Below the pieces are notes generated by a model. It did not search any database. It was not told the origin of the DNA and was given only the letters and a program-made list of their open reading frames with translations. From Pseudomonas mandelii (GTDB lineage: Bacteria; Pseudomonadota; Gammaproteobacteria; Pseudomonadales; Pseudomonadaceae), in NCBI RefSeq assembly GCF_006438925.1, contig NZ_RCZA01000010.1, positions 124,001 to 188,000 of the forward strand: a stretch of 64,000 nucleotides of DNA, written 5' to 3'. Positions 24,161-31,613 of this stretch are shown here, one piece after another (position 1 is the stretch's first letter; every line of letters begins with the position of its first letter). Position numbers and translations under genes: made by a program.

Positions 24161-25120
24161 TTAAAGGTCGAGTACCAACCGCCGACTCTTGCAACCCGAC
24201 ACACACACCATCATGGATTTATTCGCCGCACGCTCCGCTTTAGTCAACACGCCATCACGATGATCAACATCACCTTCCAGCACCCGTGTTTCGCACGAAC
24301 CGCACACCCCTTCGCGACAGCTGTACTCAATATCGCAACCCGCCTCGAGCAACACGTCGAGCAAACTCAAACCGGGCTCGATCGACAGCGTCTTGCCAGA
24401 TTTTTTCAGCTCTACGCTATAGCTGCTCTGCGCATCTTCCGACGGTGGCAATTCAGCCGCCGCAAAACGCTCGATATGCGCATGAGGGTAACCAAGGCCT
24501 TCGCAGGTGCTTTCGAAAGCATCAAGCATCGGCGTCGGACCGCAGCAATAGAAGTGCGTATCGCTGGGCTGATCGGCCAGGTAGGCGCTCAGGTCTGGCG
24601 GCATGCCCTTTTCATCGTTGAAGTGATACACGACTTTGGCACTCAAGCCGCTGAGTTCCTCAACCAGCGCGGCTTCCTGTCGCGAGCGGGCGCAGTAGAT
24701 CAGCTCGGCGGATTTTCCCAGCGCCAGTAGTTGGCGGAACATGCAGTAAATCGGTGTGATACCGATACCGCCGGCCACCAGTACGCTGTGTTTGGCACTC
24801 AGGTCGAGCTGGAAATTATTGCGCGGCGACGAGATCGGCAGTTGCATGCCGACCCGCAGTTGCGCGTGCACAAATTCTGAGCCGCCGCGGCTGTTGCGAT
24901 CACGCAGAATGCCGATCACGTAACGGCCTCGATCGCTCGGCGAGTTGAGCAATGAATAACTGCGCACCAGTCCATTGGGCAAATGCAGATCGATGTGCGA
25001 GCCGGCTTCAAACGGGGCGAACACCGTGTCGCCAAACGGCCGCAACTCGACGCTGATGATGCCTTCGGCTTCATAGCGCAGCGTGTGCACTCGAGCGGTG
25101 AGGGGGGAGGAATGGGACAT
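24161..25120 (-). CDS. Rieske oxygenase reductase (PDR/VanB type)
   Basis: A 319-residue class IA reductase: an FMN-binding barrel (RSYSLLNSPS, about 54-63), an NAD-binding lobe (VAGGIGITPI about 116-125 and CCGPTPML about 192-199), and a C-terminal plant-type [2Fe-2S] ferredoxin domain with CREGVCGSCE plus a downstream Cys. It passes electrons from NAD(P)H to the Rieske oxygenase two genes upstream. It is the last gene of the 18-gene operon, 3 bases after the RidA-superfamily gene. The closest well-known relatives are vanillate demethylase reductase (VanB) and phthalate dioxygenase reductase. Confidence 0.92.
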   Translation of the reverse strand: MSHSSPLTARVHTLRYEAEGIISVELRPFGDTVFAPFEAGSHIDLHLPNGLVRSYSLLNSPSDRGRYVIGILRDRNSRGGSEFVHAQLRVGMQLPISSPRNNFQLDLSAKHSVLVAGGIGITPIYCMFRQLLALGKSAELIYCARSRQEAALVEELSGLSAKVVYHFNDEKGMPPDLSAYLADQPSDTHFYCCGPTPMLDAFESTCEGLGYPHAHIERFAAAELPPSEDAQSSYSVELKKSGKTLSIEPGLSLLDVLLEAGCDIEYSCREGVCGSCETRVLEGDVDHRDGVLTKAERAANKSMMVCVSGCKSRRLVLDL

Positions 25121-25123
25121 CGG

Positions 25124-25561
25124 TCACCTCTTTTCGACAGTACGCAAATCGAGATCGAGACGCGCACTGGCCTCGATCTCCACCCGCAGTTCGGGAAACA
25201 CCAGTGCGCTGACTTCGACCAGCGTGGAGGTCGGGAAAACGGCCTGACCTTCGAAGAAATCACGGCGCGCGCGACCCACTTCGTCCTTGTCGGCGATGTC
25301 GGTGACATACACCGTCAACCGGTAAATGTTGCCGACATGCCCACCCGCCGCTTCAACCAGCGCCCGGACTTTGTTCAACACGACCAGTGTCTGGGCGTAG
25401 GCATCGAGCGGCGCGTCAGCCACAACGGCCAGGCGTGTAGCGGGATGGCCGGTCATGCCGGACATCACCACTTCATTGCCGATCAGCAAGGCATTCGACC
25501 AGGTGGCGCTGGCCGGCTCGATCAACGAGCCGGCCTGAACACGTTGCACGGCTGCGTTCAT
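25124..25561 (-). CDS. RidA-superfamily protein lacking the deaminase arginine
   Basis: A 145-residue YjgF/YER057c/UK114 fold protein. Family landmarks include SGMTGH and the KVRALVEAAGGHVGNIYRLTVYVTD block. RidA proper has an Arg in FPARSCVEV that binds the imine's carboxylate; the matching stretch here is FPTSTLVEV, so that Arg is missing, as in the non-deaminase Rid subfamilies. Related proteins in aromatic pathways act on 2-aminomuconate or similar. The gene overlaps the Rieske gene by 4 bases and precedes the reductase by 3. An enzymatic role in the pathway is likely; its reaction is open. Confidence 0.8.
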   Translation of the reverse strand: MNAAVQRVQAGSLIEPASATWSNALLIGNEVVMSGMTGHPATRLAVVADAPLDAYAQTLVVLNKVRALVEAAGGHVGNIYRLTVYVTDIADKDEVGRARRDFFEGQAVFPTSTLVEVSALVFPELRVEIEASARLDLDLRTVEKR

Positions 25562-26592
25562 GGCAACTGCTTCGCGTCGATCAGCTCCAGTTGGGCCTTG
25601 GCCGCGTTTTTCAGGTAGCGGCGCAGACGCACCACACCCAGGTCATGCTGGTAGAGGTTTTCCCGCTGGTTGGCGTCCGGCTCCATGAATTCGAGCAGCA
25701 CCCGATCCTGCTCCAGCACCGCCCAATGCCGTGCTTCCAGGCGATTTTTGTAGAGGAAACGCCAAGTGTCGCGCTGCCAGCCGGTCAGTGGGCGGCAACG
25801 CCAGTGGAACACCGCCGACAAGGAGCGGCTGCTCGGTGTGTAGCTGCCGATGATGGTGAAGTTACCGCCCGGGCCGCCGGTTTTCGGATAGGGGATTTCC
25901 AGGCGCAGCCAGTGGCAGCCGTTATCCATGAACTCGGTCCAGTCGAAATTCACCCCGCGCTGGCCTTCTTTCTCGAAGAAGAAACCGTTGTCGGTGTCGC
26001 GGGTGACGAACTTGGCGGTGGCTTCGCCTTCGCTCATGGAGTGCGACATCTTGTGCAGGTAGGTGCCGTGCATCGGGTCCATGACGTTGTCGATGACGTA
26101 GCGATAATCGCCTTTCCATTCGGTGTAGCAGAGGAAGCTGCTCCACTCGGGGGAGGTCAGTTGCTCTGGCAGGACCAGCTCCGGCGGCGTGTCCATGTGC
26201 GGATCTGCAGCGTTGTACAGAAAGATCGCGCCAGCGGCTTCACGGGTGTGGAACATGCGTGTCGGGCGGCTGCCTTCGAGCTTGCAACCGGGGCTGCCGG
26301 GGACTTTGGTGACCGTGCCGTCGCAGCGCACTTCGACGCCGTGATAAGGGCATTGCAGACGGTCACCCAGCACCGGCCCCTGGGACAGCGGCGCGCCGCG
26401 ATGAGGGCAGTGATCTTCCAGGGCATGGACGCTGCCGTCATTGTCGCGCCACAGGGCGATCTTGTAGCCCAGGCGGCGAATCGATACCGGTTTTTCACCC
26501 AATTGATCGGAGGGCAGGACCGGGAACCAAAGGTTTTTCAACCCGTTGGCCAAGAGGTTTTCAGCTGGATCGACGGTTGTATTCATGTTCAT
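25558..26592 (-). CDS. Rieske non-haem iron oxygenase, large subunit
   Basis: A 344-residue aromatic oxygenase. The Rieske cluster motif is CPHRG...CPYHG (about residues 61-65 and 80-84). The mononuclear iron site is DNVMDPMHGTYLHKMSH (D-x2-H-x4-H). The length and single-subunit form match the VanA/phthalate-dioxygenase type, which hydroxylates or O/N-demethylates aromatic acids. Its reductase lies two genes downstream. GGAGGA lies about 9 bases before the ATG; a second in-frame ATG is 6 bases later. No small beta subunit gene is present in the operon. Confidence 0.9.
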   Translation of the reverse strand: MNMNTTVDPAENLLANGLKNLWFPVLPSDQLGEKPVSIRRLGYKIALWRDNDGSVHALEDHCPHRGAPLSQGPVLGDRLQCPYHGVEVRCDGTVTKVPGSPGCKLEGSRPTRMFHTREAAGAIFLYNAADPHMDTPPELVLPEQLTSPEWSSFLCYTEWKGDYRYVIDNVMDPMHGTYLHKMSHSMSEGEATAKFVTRDTDNGFFFEKEGQRGVNFDWTEFMDNGCHWLRLEIPYPKTGGPGGNFTIIGSYTPSSRSLSAVFHWRCRPLTGWQRDTWRFLYKNRLEARHWAVLEQDRVLLEFMEPDANQRENLYQHDLGVVRLRRYLKNAAKAQLELIDAKQLP

Positions 26593-26613
26593 TTCTTATT
26601 GTCCTCCGGCGGG

Positions 26614-26841
26614 TCATTCGCCCAGCCGAGCCATCAGGGTTTTATAGGCGTCTGGTGTCCACTCTCCGGTGGTCAGCGGGCAGGGCGGCCCGGCCAGATT
26701 CAGGTGCGCGAGCAGGTCGGGCAACTCGGTCACCCCGTTGCCAAAGGCGCGCTCGATGGAGTCGCCGAGCAACTCTTCGAACTGGGTGTTAGGACGTTTG
26801 CGGGCCTGATGGGGCTCCAGGTAGGGTTCGGTATTGCTCAT
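26614..26841 (-). CDS. Small protein resembling recombinase-like HTH domain proteins
   Basis: A 75-residue protein (MSNTEPYLEPHQARKRPNTQ start, ending GEWTPDAYKTLMARLGE). The pattern, a PY..PHQARKR lead, an ELPDLLAHLN helix and a W-T-x2-x-L-x3-L-G end, recalls the small recombinase-like helix-turn-helix proteins found next to Rieske oxygenase genes. Whether it binds DNA or assists the oxygenase is unknown. The ATG at 26841 is preferred to one 15 bases upstream, because GGAGG lies 8 bases before it. It begins one base after the previous stop. Confidence 0.6.
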   Translation of the reverse strand: MSNTEPYLEPHQARKRPNTQFEELLGDSIERAFGNGVTELPDLLAHLNLAGPPCPLTTGEWTPDAYKTLMARLGE

Positions 26842-26842
26842 C

Positions 26843-27160
26843 TCATTGACCTCCATTACGTACCCGTTCGCGGATCATTTCGCGCACGGGAATAAAGTCA
26901 TACGTCGGGAAAACTTCAGTGCTGAACACGCCCCAGGCCGAGCGTTCAAACTCGACGTTGAGGGTCGGCAGCAGGCTCGGCGGCAACCGCAGGGTGACGA
27001 TCTGGCCCAGGCCCATGGCCACGGTCCAGGACACCACCTCGACGCCTTGAGGGGGAAACCGTTCCCACCAGTCCTGCTGCTTCATGTGCCGCTGAATCTC
27101 TTCCAGGTTCTTTGATTGGTCGTGCTTGAGCAGCACGGTCACCAGCAAGGTTTCGCTCAT
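26843..27160 (-). CDS. Small operon protein, possible dimeric alpha/beta-barrel enzyme
   Basis: A 105-residue soluble protein of unknown function (MSETLLVTVLLKHDQSKNLE...). Its size, opening strand and order of helices and strands recall dimeric alpha+beta-barrel proteins such as muconolactone isomerase or EthD, but key residues cannot be matched. The ATG at 27160 follows AGGAC at normal spacing. It is tightly packed between the flavin monooxygenase and the small HTH-like protein, so it probably acts in the same pathway, perhaps on a ring-cleavage or lactone intermediate. Confidence 0.5.
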   Translation of the reverse strand: MSETLLVTVLLKHDQSKNLEEIQRHMKQQDWWERFPPQGVEVVSWTVAMGLGQIVTLRLPPSLLPTLNVEFERSAWGVFSTEVFPTYDFIPVREMIRERVRNGGQ

Positions 27161-27174
27161 GGCTACGGTCCTGC

Positions 27175-28317
27175 TCACGCCACATTCGGCATCGGCACGG
27201 CCCAGGCGTCATAGCCATAAACCCAGTCGGCGTTGCCGCCGTCCTTGAGCCATTGGTTGCCGCGTGAGCCGATCTGGATCTGGCTGGTGCGTTGCAGTCG
27301 TGCCTGCTGATACGCCTGCAGGGCATCGGCGATCTGCGCAGTGCTGGTCAGGTCTTGCAGATAACGAGCGAGCACAACGGCGTCTTCGATCGCCTGGCCG
27401 GCGCCTTGCGCCATGAACGGCATCATCGGATGGCAGGCATCCCCCAGCAGGGTCATCGAACCCTTGGACCAGAACGGCAGTGGATCGCGTTCGTACAGCG
27501 CGGTCTTGAGTACCTCGTTGCACGCATCGAGCAGGGCGCGAGCATCCGGGTGGAAGTCCTGATAGTGGCTGCGCAACTCGTCGGCATCGCCGGCGCTGGT
27601 CCAGGACTCTTCATGCCAGCTGTCCTGAGCGGTGGTGGCGAAGATGAAAATGTCCCGGCCCTGATTCAACGGAAACGTCACGATCTGGCTTTCCGGGGTA
27701 GGGCCCCACCATTTAGTGAACGCCTGAATGTTCGGCACATGGGCCACGCGTTCGGCAGGTACGACGGCGCGGTAAGCGACCACTCCGGTAAAGCGCGGTT
27801 GCTCATCACCGAACAGTGCATTACGCACTACCGAATGGATGCCATCCGCACCGATCAACAGATCGGTGAGGTGACGGCTGCCATCCTTGAAGCACAACTC
27901 AATGCCGTCGGCGGTTTGCACGACGTGCTCGGCACGTTTGCCAAACTGCACCTGTTCTGGTGGAAAGACGTCCGCCAGCGCGGCCAGCAGATCGGCGCGG
28001 TGAATGGTCAGTTGCGGTGCACCGTATTTCTGTTCGGCGGCATCGGACATTTCCAGGCGCGAAGTTTCCTCGCCGCTGTCCCACAGGCGACTGATCCGGT
28101 GCGTTGGACGCGCGGCCGGAATGCGCACGGCAGGGCCCACCCCAAGACCATCCAGAGCGCGCACGGCATTAGGCGTCAGGTTGATATCGGCACCGACCCG
28201 CAAAAAGGCTTTCGACTGTTCGAATACGGTGACGTTATGGCCTGCGCGATGCAGGGCGATGGCGGCGGTCAGGCCGCCGATTCCGGCACCGGCGATAGCG
28301 ATATTCAGCGAAGACAT
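27175..28317 (-). CDS. FAD-dependent aromatic hydroxylase (NicC/salicylate hydroxylase-like)
   Basis: A 380-residue group A flavoprotein monooxygenase. FAD motif GAGIGGLTAA near residue 10, DG motif LIGADGIHSVVRN about 155-167, and the GDACHPMMPFMAQGAGQAIEDA block about 285-304. The C-terminal ...QRTSQIQIGSRGNQWL...DWVYGYDAW end closely resembles 6-hydroxynicotinate 3-monooxygenase (NicC) as I recall it. This suggests (decarboxylating) para-hydroxylation of a hydroxylated aromatic or pyridine carboxylate. The ATG at 28317 has AGGAG about 6 bases upstream. It lies between the VOC dioxygenase and two small genes. Confidence 0.85.
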   Translation of the reverse strand: MSSLNIAIAGAGIGGLTAAIALHRAGHNVTVFEQSKAFLRVGADINLTPNAVRALDGLGVGPAVRIPAARPTHRISRLWDSGEETSRLEMSDAAEQKYGAPQLTIHRADLLAALADVFPPEQVQFGKRAEHVVQTADGIELCFKDGSRHLTDLLIGADGIHSVVRNALFGDEQPRFTGVVAYRAVVPAERVAHVPNIQAFTKWWGPTPESQIVTFPLNQGRDIFIFATTAQDSWHEESWTSAGDADELRSHYQDFHPDARALLDACNEVLKTALYERDPLPFWSKGSMTLLGDACHPMMPFMAQGAGQAIEDAVVLARYLQDLTSTAQIADALQAYQQARLQRTSQIQIGSRGNQWLKDGGNADWVYGYDAWAVPMPNVA

Positions 28318-28330
28318 GGACGGCTCCTGC

Positions 28331-29296
28331 TCAGGGTTTCGGTTTGTCGGTGAGGAACTTGCCTTGCGGCGCCTCGACGTTTTGCTGGCGTCGGGTATTG
28401 CCATCGATGCCACCGGCGATGGCCCATTCGGCGAACATCGTCGGGCCCGGCTCGAAGTCCCGCGGCTGCCATTCGCCGGTCAGTTGATCTTCGTCGGCGT
28501 AGTACTCGACCAGCGCGCCGGCCGGGTTCTTGAAGTACCAGAAGAACGCCGACGACACCGGGTGCCGACCCGGGCCGATTTCCGTTGTCCAGCCGCGGCG
28601 GGAAATGTGCATACCGCCGCCGAACACTTCGTGGACATCGCGCACCGTGAAGGCGATGTGGTTCAGGCCGGCGCGAGGGGCGGGCAGTTGCAGCATGAAC
28701 AGGTCGTGGTGGCCGCCTTCTTCGGCGGTGCGCAGGAACGCTCCGCGATCCGGATAGCGGTCGGAGGCCTGGAAGCCGAAACGCTCGTGATAGAAGGCTT
28801 CGCAGGCGTTGACGTCCTTGACGAAAAACACCACATGGCCGACTTCGATCGGTGTGGCGCGCTCGTAAATCGGCGCGGCCTTGTTGATTCGGCCTTTGGT
28901 CTGCCAGGTGTTATGGCCGCTGCACTCGATTTCCAGCTCACGCTTGCGGGTCACTTGCAGGCGGATCGCCAGGCCGTTGGGGTCGGTGCAACCGATGCGC
29001 CCATCCGCTTCGATGAAGCCCGGATCGTTGGCGATGCGCTCGCTATAAAGCTTCAAGTCAGCGTCGCTTTCGACGCCCCAGACCACTTCGCGCACGGTCG
29101 AACCGGGTTCGATGGCGGGCGGCAAACCCGTCTTGTTGATGTCGGCGAGCACCACGCGGCAGCCGTTAAGGGTTTCGAAGATCACTTCGTCAGGCTGCTC
29201 GCTGACTTTCGTCAGGCCCCAGTCGCTGAAAAAACGCACGCTGGTGTCGAGGTCCTCGACGCCGTAGGTGACTTCATCAATGCCTAAAACGCTCAT
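28331..29296 (-). CDS. Extradiol-type ring-cleavage dioxygenase (VOC family)
   Basis: A 321-residue two-domain vicinal-oxygen-chelate protein. In the C-terminal domain the three Fe ligands of type I extradiol enzymes can be placed: His in VGHVVFF, His in LNHIAF and Glu in ALVEYYADED. The active-site His of GHHDLFML and a Tyr before NPAG are also present. It probably opens the ring of a catechol- or hydroxypyridine-like intermediate. It overlaps the aldehyde dehydrogenase gene by 4 bases, the usual partner that oxidises a muconic semialdehyde product. Confidence 0.82.
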   Translation of the reverse strand: MSVLGIDEVTYGVEDLDTSVRFFSDWGLTKVSEQPDEVIFETLNGCRVVLADINKTGLPPAIEPGSTVREVVWGVESDADLKLYSERIANDPGFIEADGRIGCTDPNGLAIRLQVTRKRELEIECSGHNTWQTKGRINKAAPIYERATPIEVGHVVFFVKDVNACEAFYHERFGFQASDRYPDRGAFLRTAEEGGHHDLFMLQLPAPRAGLNHIAFTVRDVHEVFGGGMHISRRGWTTEIGPGRHPVSSAFFWYFKNPAGALVEYYADEDQLTGEWQPRDFEPGPTMFAEWAIAGGIDGNTRRQQNVEAPQGKFLTDKPKP

Positions 29297-30789
29297 AACC
29301 CAACCTCTCGTTGCACACCGGCCCAGGCCAGTGGCTGTTCATTCATGCCCCAATAAAGGCTTTTCTGTTCCATGTACTGCAGGATGCCGAGGCGACCTTT
29401 TTCACGGCCCAGACCGCTGTCGCGCCAGCCGCCGAACGGTGTGGAAATCGAGAACTGTTTGTAGGTGTTGATCCACACCGTACCGGCCTGAATTTTTCGA
29501 CCCAGCGCCCAGGCGCGTTTGTAGTCGCGTGTCCAGATGCCGGCGGCGAGGGCGTACAGGCTGTCGTTGGCCTGCTCGAGCAATTGCGCTTCGTCATCGA
29601 AGGGAATCGCCACCAGAACCGGTCCGAAGATCTCTTCCTGACAGACCTGTTGGCTGTTGTTCAGGCCTTCGAGGATGGTCGGCGGGTAGTAATAACCCTG
29701 GTCGTATACGCCGCCGCTCGGACGCTTGCCACCCAGCAGCAGGCGTCCACCTTCGGCCAGCCCAAGAGCAACATAACGCTCCACGGATTCGCGGTGGCCG
29801 GCGCTGATCAACGGACCCATTTGGGTACGTTCATCGGCCGGATCACCGACGCGCAGTTCGGCCGCAGCGGCCACCAGGCGCGACATGAACGGTTCATACA
29901 ACGCGCGGGCGACGAACAACCGCGAGCCGGCGATGCAGGCTTCGCCCGAAGAGCTGAAGATGCCGTACAGCACACCGGCCACCGCGTGGTCGAGGTCCGC
30001 GTCGTCAAGAACGATGGTCGGCGATTTACCGCCCAGTTCCAGCGACACCGGCATCATCTTGTCGGCGGCGATGTGGGCAATGTGCTTGCCGGTTTTGGTG
30101 CCGCCGGTGAACGACACGCGCTTGACCAGCGGGTGACGCGTCAACGCATCACCGAGCAGCGAACCTTTGCCCGGCAGCACACTGAGCAGGCCTTTAGGCA
30201 AGCCGGCGTCCTCGCAGATGCGTGCCAGTTGCAAAGCCATCAACGGCGTGATTTCTGCCGGTTTGATCACCACCGCGTTGCCCGCCGCCAGCGCCGGAGC
30301 GACCTTCTGCGCTTCGCTGGCAATCGGCGAGTTCCACGGGGTGATTGCGGCGATCACGCCCATCGGCTCGTACACACTCATGCTGACGAAATCACCACGG
30401 GACGGCGTGATGGTTTCTTCGAGGGTTTCACAGGCCGAAGCGAAGAACTGGAAGGTCCCGGCGGCGCTGGCCACCAGGGCACGGGTTTCGTTGATCGGTT
30501 TGCCATTGTCCTGGCGCTGCAATTGCGCCAGTTCTTCGCTGCGCTCACGGATCAGCTCGGCGATGCGGTACAGCACGCTGGCCCGTTCGTGAGGTTTGCG
30601 CTGCGCCCAGCCGCTGTGCAAAAACGCCTGATGGGCGCCTTGCACGGCGTCTTCAACGTCGTCGACACTGGCGGCATTCAGCCAGGCGACGGCTTCGCCC
30701 GTGGCGGGGTAGCACGTGGCATAACGCTCGCCGCGACCGAGACGCCATTCGCCGGCAATGCAGATCGGTAAAGTCTGTTCGAGAGTCAT
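29293..30789 (-). CDS. Aldehyde dehydrogenase
   Basis: A 498-residue NAD(P)-dependent aldehyde dehydrogenase. Catalytic Glu in LELGGKSP (about residue 250), catalytic Cys in SSGEACIAGSR (about 287), and the cofactor loop FTGGTKTGKHIA. By position it would oxidise the semialdehyde from the ring-cleavage dioxygenase, like 2-hydroxymuconic semialdehyde dehydrogenase. The ATG at 30789 follows AGGGGA by about 7 bases; an upstream in-frame start would add an unlikely 18-residue head. Confidence 0.9.
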   Translation of the reverse strand: MTLEQTLPICIAGEWRLGRGERYATCYPATGEAVAWLNAASVDDVEDAVQGAHQAFLHSGWAQRKPHERASVLYRIAELIRERSEELAQLQRQDNGKPINETRALVASAAGTFQFFASACETLEETITPSRGDFVSMSVYEPMGVIAAITPWNSPIASEAQKVAPALAAGNAVVIKPAEITPLMALQLARICEDAGLPKGLLSVLPGKGSLLGDALTRHPLVKRVSFTGGTKTGKHIAHIAADKMMPVSLELGGKSPTIVLDDADLDHAVAGVLYGIFSSSGEACIAGSRLFVARALYEPFMSRLVAAAAELRVGDPADERTQMGPLISAGHRESVERYVALGLAEGGRLLLGGKRPSGGVYDQGYYYPPTILEGLNNSQQVCQEEIFGPVLVAIPFDDEAQLLEQANDSLYALAAGIWTRDYKRAWALGRKIQAGTVWINTYKQFSISTPFGGWRDSGLGREKGRLGILQYMEQKSLYWGMNEQPLAWAGVQREVGL

Positions 30790-30799
30790 CGACTGTCCC

Positions 30800-31603
30800 C
30801 TAAATCGAAATCGCATGGGCGTGGTTGCCCAAGGCGCGGACAACGCTGTAAACGGTCAGCGCCGAAGTCTTCGGGTTGGCCAGCAGTGGTTTGCCACGCA
30901 AGCTCAGTTCGAAAGCACCAAAGGCACCGCGTGCTTCGAAGTGATGGACGTTCTCCTCGCTCAGCGGATCGGCGATCAGCGTCACGTGGGTGCGGTCCAG
31001 GCCGAGCCCGGCCAGCGACAAGGTCGCTGCGACGTTGGCGTTTTTTGGATAGAGCCGTGCCGCTTCCCGCGCGCTGCCCTGAAAAATCACCGTGGCTTCG
31101 GTAATGCTGTCCAGATCACAGGCCTGTTCAGCGGGGGTGTTTTTCCAGGCTTTAGCCGGTTTGCGGCCGGTGTAATTGACCGAATCGAGCCCACCGACTT
31201 TGGCCGCCGACAAGGCGTCGATGCCACCGATGGCGCCGGGCAGCAACTCGATGCGGGTCTGACCGCGCTCGGCTGCCGCTTCCAGGCGTTCAACCAGGCC
31301 GACTTCGGACAGCGCGCCGACCGAGACGATCAGGCAGGCAATGCCACGCTCCAGCGCCGGCAACACATGTTCTTCGATGGCGCGGTGGCCGGCGCACTCG
31401 ACCAACAGGTCGGGACGGGCATCGGCCGGCAACGCGGTCAGCACCTGCGGCGGTTGCTTGAAACTGACCAGCCGCTGGCGGACCAGTTCTTCAGACCCGG
31501 CCGAAGCGATGACGTAATCAACGCACAGCTGCGGGTCCTTCTCCAACAGTTCGAGCACGCCGACGCCAATGGCGCCGCAGCCGATCATGGTGATATGCAA
31601 CAT
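30800..31603 (-). CDS. Aspartate dehydrogenase-like protein (NadX/DUF108)
   Basis: A 267-residue Rossmann enzyme. The nucleotide motif GCGAIGVGV opens the protein. The C-terminal family block runs NVAATLSLAG...ADP...NVHHFEARGAFG...ANPKTSALTVYS, typical of L-aspartate dehydrogenase. AspDH makes iminoaspartate or the reverse; inside an aromatic operon it may instead reduce or oxidise an amino/imino acid intermediate. A nitrogen-bearing substrate is thus suggested. The ATG at 31603 has GAGGAC about 7 bases upstream; gaps to both neighbours are 10 bases. Confidence 0.82.
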   Translation of the reverse strand: MLHITMIGCGAIGVGVLELLEKDPQLCVDYVIASAGSEELVRQRLVSFKQPPQVLTALPADARPDLLVECAGHRAIEEHVLPALERGIACLIVSVGALSEVGLVERLEAAAERGQTRIELLPGAIGGIDALSAAKVGGLDSVNYTGRKPAKAWKNTPAEQACDLDSITEATVIFQGSAREAARLYPKNANVAATLSLAGLGLDRTHVTLIADPLSEENVHHFEARGAFGAFELSLRGKPLLANPKTSALTVYSVVRALGNHAHAISI

Positions 31604-31613
31604 GACGAAGTCC

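Noticed and set aside
23730..24206. Open minus-strand frame of 158 codons over the REP element and dispersed repeat
   Set aside because: It is made entirely of repeat sequence and overlaps the end of the reductase gene.
29311..30771. Open plus-strand frame of 486 codons opposite the aldehyde dehydrogenase
   Set aside because: It is antisense to a clear ALDH gene inside a tightly packed operon and shows no motif.
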